Below are positions 58,177-64,000 of a DNA stretch of 64,000 nucleotides, one piece after another (within the stretch, counting starts at the first letter, position 1; each line of letters opens with the position of its first letter). The position numbers and the translations under genes are program-made. The notes under the pieces were generated by a model, which was not told where the DNA came from, did no database searches, and saw nothing but the letters and a program-made list of their open reading frames with translations. The DNA is from Hydrangea macrophylla. Lineage: Eukaryota > Streptophyta > Magnoliopsida > Cornales > Hydrangeaceae. Where the stretch lies: contig CM066987.1 in NCBI GenBank assembly GCA_033977485.1, forward strand, positions 48,425,033-48,489,032. Direction: 5' to 3'.

Positions 58177-59345
58177 TTATTTAAGTATTGTACTGATCAG
58201 GTCATCAGGCGTTGCGTTCCGAATGAGGAAATAACCGTAATTTTGGCCTCCTGTCATTCTGAAGCCTGCTGTGGCCATTTTGCCGCCCAAAAGACCGCTC
58301 ATAAAGTATTGCACAGTAGTTTCTATTGGCCCACCATTTTCAAATATGCCTATGCTTTTTGTAAATCGTGTCAACGATGTCAAAAGCTTGGTACAATTTC
58401 AAAAAAGAATTCGATGCCCTTAACTCCCATCATCACAATTGAAATATTTGATTGTTGGGGCATAGACTTCATGGGCCCATTTCCTAAATCTAATAACTAT
58501 GAATATATACTCCTGGCTATGGAATATATATCAAAATGGGTAGAAGCGATACCGACGAGACGCAATGACCATAAAACGGTAATGTCCTTTCTTAAGGAAA
58601 ATATCTTATCGCGTTTCGGAACCCCAAAAGCCCTAATAAGTGACCAAGGGAAACACTTTTGCAATAGGCCTTTGGCATCTCTACTCAAGAAATACAGGGT
58701 GAATCACAAGATCGCTCTAGCCTACCACCCACAAAAAAAGGGGCAGGCAGAGTTGGCTAACCGTGAAATCATGCACATTTTAGAAAAGACAGTTAGTTTC
58801 AACAGAAAAGACTGAGCTTATAAACTGACTGATGCTCTTTGGGCATACCGTACTGCCTACAAGACAAATCTGGGAATGTCCCCATATAGACTAGTGTATG
58901 GTAAGGCATGTCACCTCCCCGTTGAAATTGAGCACAAAGAATATTGGGCTACACGCTCATTAAATTTTGACATTAAAGAGGGAGGTCATCTCTGAAAACT
59001 CCAGTTGGCGGAATTGGAAGAAATCCGTCGAGATGCATATGACAATGCTAAACTTCATAAGGAAAGGTTGAAGGCTCGCCATGATAGACTAATTTTTCAA
59101 AAATCTTTCGAGCCTGGACAGAAAGGTTTACTATTCGATTCGCGCCTTCATCTCTTCCCAGGAAAACTCCGATCTCGGTGGATAGGACCCTTCACAGTTA
59201 AATGTCTTTCCACATGGGGCCGTTGAGTTATTTAATCCTAAGAATGACAGAAGTTTCAAAGTTAATGGCCAAAGGGTAAAACCGTTCTTAGAAGATTTCC
59301 AACCCGAGGGCGAGCACATCCAACTGGATGAGCTCGACTATGCCT
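58177..59345 (+). pseudogene. Athila integrase, catalytic triad intact but interrupted
   Basis: The H2C2 zinc motif (CHSEACCGHFAAQKTAHKVL, then CKSCQRCQKLG) precedes the core. The catalytic triad is preserved: WGIDFMGPFPKS, ISDQGKHFCN and KKGQAELANREI. A TGA at 58813 stops the frame, after which it resumes as [24 protein letters not shown] near 58995 and a break near 59225 follow. The C-terminal domain reads [20 protein letters not shown] and [11 protein letters not shown]. Integrase inserts the element cDNA, and this copy would need readthrough of several stops. Confidence 0.88.
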
Positions 59346-59549
59346 CAACCTAGAACGCTCAAGTGCGTTTTTACAATGTTGTTGTACTTTTTCTTTTGCT
59401 ATTTCTCATTTTGTTTTGTTCTTTTGTTTATCTATATCTTTTTTAGTGTGACCTTGATCGTAATCTACTATTCTATTTCTATCTCCTACAGGCTGTCTAA
59501 CATAAGAGATGACGATGTTCACTCGATTGGGTCATGGGCTGATTCATAA

Positions 59550-60026
59550 TATCAGAATCCACTGTGGACTGCTGATGAAATAGCATTCTTCTTATCTCCA
59601 TACCAAGGGCCAGAAGCTGAAGACGTCATTGACCTAACCCACAGATACATCCCATACGATCTTGCGCTCCTCCAGATCAACCCATTTGAGCACATGGAAC
59701 TCCCTGAAGAGGAGGCAGAACCAGAAGGATATGCTTTGTGGGAAGTTGATGATGCTTTGATGGAACAGTGGGAAAATGACTCAATGTGGGAGTCATGGGA
59801 AGAAGAGGACTTACAGGATGTGGTGCCCGAACGCCATAATGCCGTATTCAAATATGTTGACTTCTCGGTCATCCACGTGGTTCCCTACATTTATGTGTAT
59901 TTGAGTTATTTGTGGTTCTGGCTTCAATGCCCTCTACTTGCTAGTGCACCTGGGGATATCAGGCCAATAGTGAGGTTAACTCTGGGTCACATTCCTTTAT
60001 CTTTCTTTTCATGTTGCTTTACTTAA
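59550..60026 (+). CDS. Athila accessory ORF (env-position), unrecognised
   Basis: The frame is open from 59550 to 60026, first ATG at 59694. It reads NPLWTADEIAFFLSPYQGPE and DVIDLTHRYIPYDLALLQIN, followed by a strongly acidic stretch (WENDSMWESWEEEDLQD) and a hydrophobic segment, VVPYIYVYLSYLWFWLQCPL, that could span a membrane. It lies where Athila elements carry an env-like gene, but I see no family match. A possible intron runs from about 59970 to an acceptor TTTGTCAG at 60091-60098, joining it to the next frame. Confidence 0.4.
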   Translation, partial: YQNPLWTADEIAFFLSPYQGPEAEDVIDLTHRYIPYDLALLQINPFEHMELPEEEAEPEGYALWEVDDALMEQWENDSMWESWEEEDLQDVVPERHNAVFKYVDFSVIHVVPYIYVYLSYLWFWLQCPLLASAPGDIRPIVRLTLGHIPLSFFSCCFT

Positions 60027-60098
60027 TTCTTCCTGTTTGATTTTTCTTTTGCTCTTGTTAATTTATTTTCTTCATTTCCTTTTGTTTCCCTTTGTCAG

Positions 60099-60420
60099 GA
60101 ATATCACTATGAATCCACCATTTCCACTGTTGTACCTTCCACATCAACTCTTTCATTGATTTGGACCATACATAAGGTCCTCGGGTACTCCGCCGCAAGA
60201 GGAACGTCCGATGTGCAATTACACTCCGTTATCCTTGTCTCCATGTGGATCCCCTATTGTCGGTGGAATCAATTCCTTAGAGAGTTCAAACTTGCTCGAT
60301 GATGTCCTTGCTGCTTTCCACTTGTTCTGGGAAATGGAATCATCAAGTTTAGACTCTACATTTGAAGCTCCGGCCAAGAAGGAGGTTGTGGAAGACGAAA
60401 TCTTCGTACTTGAAGAATAG
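60099..60420 (+). pseudogene. Athila accessory exon-like frame, one TGA
   Basis: After the acceptor at 60098 the frame reads MNPPFPLLYLPHQLFH (ATG 60109), a TGA, then FGPYIRSSGTPPQEERP and MCNYTPLSLSPCG. It ends in an acidic tail (KKEVVEDEIFVLEE) before TAG. It may be the second exon of the preceding ORF. Function is unknown. Confidence 0.35.
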
Positions 60421-60749
60421 TGCTTGACTTTAATTGTTTTATGTCATTTCATATTTCTTTCATCAATTGGAGTGTATTCATAGACAAAGTTTTGTTAATT
60501 TCAGCTTTATTTTAGTTTTTCTTTTTCAATAAGGTTTTAAATGCCATGTGGGTGCAATAATGTTGCAAATGGATGCTATTATAAAGATTTATTTATATAA
60601 ATTTACAATTTTCTACTATGAGGATGATGTTTTTGGCTTCCATGTCTTGCCAATGAACTGTTTTATCATTATTCTGTATGTCTAGACCAATGTTGGTTAG
60701 TTGGGGGTGTTTAATTTATCAATTCTATGCTCTTGTAGAATTTTAGAGT

Positions 60750-60860
60750 TTGATCGATCGAACAATTCCCGATCGATCGAGTATACCAGAACCTCGAGCG
60801 CTTCATTAGGCCTCAATCGATCGAAGATTCGATCAATCGAACCATCTCGATCGATCGAGA
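60750..60860. repeat. TCGATCGA palindrome cluster 1
   Basis: ATCGATCGA or GATCGATCGA occurs at about 60752, 60770, 60814 and 60846, with a variant (GATCAATCGA) at 60830. The core is a perfect palindrome, and the units alternate with unrelated 10-30 bp spacers. Confidence 0.9.
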
Positions 60861-61213
60861 CCTGTTTTTAAATGAAGCGTCCTTCAAAATTTTCATCAGT
60901 CGCTCTTCATCTCCCTAACTCTCAATCGCTCAAAGACAGAAGAAGACTCACGCATTTTTTGGACCCCCACTTACAGCCTCATCAATTAAAGAGTACCTAG
61001 GCTCTCTAATCATCATCATCATCACTCTCATCCTCTACTCGGTGCGTATCTTGAGGTTAGGCCCCGAGAACCCCTCGTTGTTCTTTTCATTTCAAATTCA
61101 TATGGGGGTGTCCCCCATTGGTTATTTTACTCTTTGTCTTAGTTGTCTTGTTGTATTTTATGTTTGCGGGCCATTTTCCGTTCTCAATGCTCGAGACTAC
61201 CACTTCGCTGTGT

Positions 61214-61333
61214 TCAATCGATCGAACTGGTTTCAAGCGATCAAACCCAGCATCCTTTCAATCGATCGAACAAGTCTCAAGCGATCGAACCTGTGATTTT
61301 CTCAATCGATCGAACATGCTTCGATCGATCGAA
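61214..61333. repeat. TCGATCGA palindrome cluster 2
   Basis: CAATCGATCGAA lies at about 61215, 61259 and 61302, each followed 18-20 bp later by AAGCGATC(A/G)AA or TTCGATCGATCGAA. The pairs repeat about every 44 bp. Confidence 0.9.
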
Positions 61334-61412
61334 GTGTGACAGTTTCATTTTACGTTCTGGTTTCCCTGTTTTAATGTTTCTTTGTTTATTTCTTTTGTTT
61401 CAGGGCTAAACA

Positions 61413-62309
61413 ATGAACCCTATCACCGGGTATCACAAGTTCAAGCCATTTGACCTAACCATACCCGACCCTATACCTGATCACGGGTTTAGAAACGAAG
61501 AAGACCGGGTATGGTTCACCAGATACTTCTAGTCGCGTAAGGTCATGCTCGAGCGACCCCTCGAGACAGCATGGCTGGCTATTCCTTGGTATCTTGCCCG
61601 GCTATGCGCTATGCCACAATGGTACACGCTCTTCTCCTAGCCTAAGCACATTAATCCGTCCTGGATCCGAAAGGCATGTGCGACGATGATCAGGGATCCA
61701 GTTGCTCCGTTCACACTCCGCTCATTCTTCCATGGCCGGGAGATCATTTTTAGTCTGGCCACTATCTCTGCAGCTCTAGGGGTACCCGAGGTACCTAACT
61801 GTGTTTGTCCACACCGTGCTGACACACCGCTACTCTCCCCGACTATTATTATCAGAGAGATCACTGGGGGTGCTCTTCCGGGCTGGGATGGAGGGGCCCT
61901 TATTCCTGACTTCTACCTCACAGATAATTATCATATGCTGTACCTAGCCCTCAATAATTGCCTCTTAGTGACATCTTATCGGGAGAAGATTGCAGCATGG
62001 TATGCACGTGTGTTATATACGATTGGGACACGGCAGCCGGTCTGTTTGCCTCGCCTTTACATTGATTTCATGAGGCACCCGACTCGATACATTCAGTCCA
62101 AGAAGCACTTGAAGGGTGCTTGGGCCATTCACCGGGTCATTGAGCAGGCAGGACTACTTCCATTGGCAGGTGATGTGATTGCCCAGTCTCGCAGCCATTT
62201 TGGCAAGACTGCTTCTCGTCGGTCTGATGCGCAAAAGAGAAAGAGGCGGGGTAAAGGCAAGGCGAAGGTTGGCGAGAAGAGGAGGAGAGGAGGAGGCACA
62301 GATACCTAG
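61413..62309 (+). pseudogene. Athila 3' ORF (plant transposon protein type), two TAG stops
   Basis: The ATG at 61413, just after a TTTCAG acceptor-like site, starts MNPITGYHKFKPFDLTIPDP. TAG codons at 61530 and 61638 interrupt. The frame then reads IRDPVAPFTLRSFFHGREII, SLATISAALGVPEVPNCVC, YHMLYLALNNCLLVTSYREK and YIDFMRHPTRYIQSKKHL. It ends in a very basic Arg/Lys/Gly tail (RRSDAQKRKRRGKGKAKVGE). It resembles the putative plant transposon protein domain found in ORFs of Athila-like elements, and I treat that as moderate. The basic tail suggests nucleic-acid binding or nuclear targeting. Confidence 0.55.
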
Positions 62310-62346
62310 GACGTAGCTTCTGGGACGCCCATAGAGGCTAAGGAGC

Positions 62347-62907
62347 GTGATTCTGATGAGGAGGGTGGTGAAGGTTGCCCGTTTTGAGTTGAGACAGCGG
62401 TCTCAGGCTCCCGCCCAGGGAGAGTCTTCTTCTGCGCCTCTCCCGACTATTCATGAGTTACTATTGGAGGAGAGAGAGGTCCGGATTAGACTTGAGGGCA
62501 AGATTGATCAGATGACGACTCTGCTAGAGTCAATCTTGATCCAGATCGGAGTCGACCAGGCAGTTCATGTAGCTTCTGCACCACCCCCCAACGATCCACA
62601 TACAGCTGCTCCTGCCGTTTCCACCGACCCACCTACCACTTCTGCTATTCCACCACCTACCACCGGACCATCATCTTCAGCCCCATCTTCTCAGGTTGAT
62701 CCTGTAGCTTCATCATCATCGGTGGCACCGCTTGCTACTGAGACACCTCCTCCACCACCTACGGTCGTGGCTGACACATCACTATCTATTCCAGCTACCA
62801 CGATCGCGAGTGTCCCGGCGATGGCTATGACTGTTGCTGAGGGTGGCATTGCGGATGCTCCAGATTTACTGATCGAGATATTATCTGATGTTCCCGATGA
62901 TACATAG
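62347..62907 (+). pseudogene. C-terminal continuation of the Athila 3' ORF, frameshifted
   Basis: After a frame change near 62370 the protein continues with FELRQRSQAPAQGESSSAPL, then a predicted coiled-coil stretch (EEREVRIRLEGKIDQMTTLL). A long Pro/Thr/Ser/Ala-rich tail (TDPPTTSAIPPPTTGPSSSA) follows, ending before TAG at 62905. Low complexity limits any assignment. It probably belonged to one protein with the preceding ORF. Confidence 0.5.
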
Positions 62908-63021
62908 TCTGTTGGTTCAGTTTTATGGATTTTTGGACATTGTTGGTTGGTTTGATGGATATTTTGGACACTGGTGGGATATTTTGTTTATTGTTGGGTG
63001 TGGTTGGTTATGTTGGATTTT

Positions 63022-63044
63022 AGTTTTTTTTTTTTTTTTTTTTG
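63022..63044. repeat. Poly-T tract
   Basis: About 22 consecutive T residues lie in the Athila 3' UTR. The rest of 62908-63279 is non-coding. Confidence 0.9.
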
Positions 63045-63279
63045 TGCAGTACTTTCCCACTGTTCTGATATCCCATTGCATTATTATACCAGTGATTAGT
63101 TCTGCTTTATATGGATCTTATGGTTTATGTTTTTTATAATTACTATATTTGATCCTTCCTGTGTGGAGTTTGTGTGCTTTCTATAAAGGTTGTTACATTT
63201 GCAATTCTTACAATGCTATATCAGGTGATATCTCTCTACCTATTTTTTAAAATCAACTGCTGAGGACATTGTGATTTTC

Positions 63280-63293
63280 AGTTGGGGGTGGGA
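63280..63293 (+). other. Athila polypurine tract
   Basis: GTTGGGGGTGGGA, preceded by GAGGACATTGTGATTTTCA, matches the usual region before the 3' LTR in Athila/Gypsy elements. Confidence 0.7.
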
Positions 63294-64000
63294 TGTAGAT
63301 AGATAATCACCTGTGCATATTTTTACTTAGCAATCTGGACCACTCTATCTATTGCTTATGTCATACAACCTCCATTCAAAGTTTGCAAATAAATTAAATT
63401 AATTAAAATTCGAAGTTTGCAAATAAATTAAATTAAACAAAAAATAATAATTTTTTTCAAAATTTCAAAATTAAGTAAGGTTTGAATTAAATTGGTAGAT
63501 TAATTTTGAATATTCACCTCTATTTACCTGTTATCAAGCAATGACACAACCATTTTATTCTCATCCTTTTATGAATTAAGTTCACACATTTTTCTAGTTT
63601 CTCTAGGATGAATGCATATGTTGATCATTCTTGTATCCAAATCATTTGCACGTGTTAATAGCTATGCAGAAAACTTAAAATAAGAGTTAATACAACTTTC
63701 GTACTTTAAAGAATGAAGTAGTGAAAACTAGTTACCCTTAGTGAGCTTTTGAATCCAATCTTCAATTTTGAGGGAATTATCACATTAAAATTCGAATTGT
63801 TTTTCTTGAATATGCCGATTAAATTTGTTGAATAGTCTTTAATTCTTCATTTTGGCTGCTTATTAGAGGAGAACGTTCAGGATTTACCAACCAAACTCAA
63901 TGAACATTGACGTGTAAAAATTAAGAAGTTGAGAAAATGATTTAAGTCATCGTATTTGCTCTTTGCCTTCTCCATTTACCTACATCAACATTTTCGAATA
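63294..64000 (+). repeat. Athila 3' LTR, start only
   Basis: It is taken to start at TGTAGATAGATAATCACC directly after the PPT and to run past the window end. No second copy is present in the window, so the boundary rests on the PPT and the TG start alone. GTTTGCAAATAAATTAAATTA occurs twice near 63378-63438. Confidence 0.5.

Larger units (their letters stand above)
60421..61412. other. Athila 3' spacer with palindrome clusters
   Basis: This stretch is non-coding by similarity. It contains a PPT-like AGTTGGGGGTGT at 60699-60710 and two clusters of TCGATCGA palindromes (60750-60860 and 61214-61333). The frames around 61042-61409 cross the palindromes and look incidental. Confidence 0.6.
54246..64000 (+). 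mobile_element. Athila-type Gypsy element, 5'-truncated
   Basis: On the + strand it runs from a partial gag (joined to LTR-D at 54245) through protease, RT/RNase H and integrase, then about 4 kb with further ORFs, PPT and the start of a 3' LTR. RT before integrase is Gypsy order. The gag motif FLKKFFPP, the Asn/Gln-rich gag tail, DLGAS protease and long 3' accessory region match the Athila group. The 5' LTR and gag start are missing and the right end lies beyond the window. Confidence 0.85.

Noticed and set aside
61042..61409. Overlapping + frames over palindrome cluster 2
   Set aside because: Three frames are open at once because TCGATCGA contains no stop in any frame. No similarity is seen.

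Overview
This is repeat-rich nuclear DNA from a flowering plant, most likely a eudicot. Every coding segment I recognise is a transposable element or a host gene fragment carried inside one. I see no intact host gene, tRNA gene or rRNA gene. The plant assignment rests on four things: a CACTA transposon holding exon pieces of a plant SLH-domain gene, a Copia element, very large Tat/Ogre-type Gypsy elements with plant-mobile-domain genes, and an Athila-type Gypsy element. The species cannot be told from sequence reading alone.

Layout. 1-2238: degenerate retroelement debris and a TRIM-like miniature retrotransposon. 2239-11599: a complete 9.4-kb CACTA (En/Spm) element with matching termini and a 3-bp ATG target duplication. 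It has no visible transposase, but it holds several exons of an SLH-domain gene, other exon-like pieces and a tandem array with a period of about 180 bp. 11600-13999: a second TRIM-like copy and a worn LTR remnant. 14001-22097: a Copia element on the + strand, disabled by stops, frameshifts and a truncated RNase H. Its 3' LTR is cut at 22097 by the next element.

22098-45860: a Tat/Ogre-type Gypsy element on the - strand. Its gag, protease, RT, double RNase H and integrase are all damaged. Two spliced or accessory genes lie antisense (+ strand) between integrase and the 3' LTR: a plant mobile domain gene and a gene resembling DUF7745 proteins. A solo LTR of the same family, in the opposite orientation and flanked by CCTAT, splits its gag. 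45853-54245: the 5' half of a related Tat element, fused to the previous one at an 8-bp microhomology. Both Tat elements carry a 51-bp-period array between primer binding site and gag.

54246-64000: an Athila-type Gypsy element on the + strand. It is truncated inside gag on the left. PR, RT/RNase H and integrase follow with a few stops and frameshifts, then about 4 kb of accessory ORFs with two clusters of TCGATCGA palindromes, a polypurine tract and the start of a 3' LTR running off the window.

The parts form a history of nested insertions and recombinations, not a working pathway. The most notable items are the gene-carrying CACTA, the antisense accessory genes of the Tat element, the indel-free 51-bp arrays, the microhomology fusion and the palindrome clusters.
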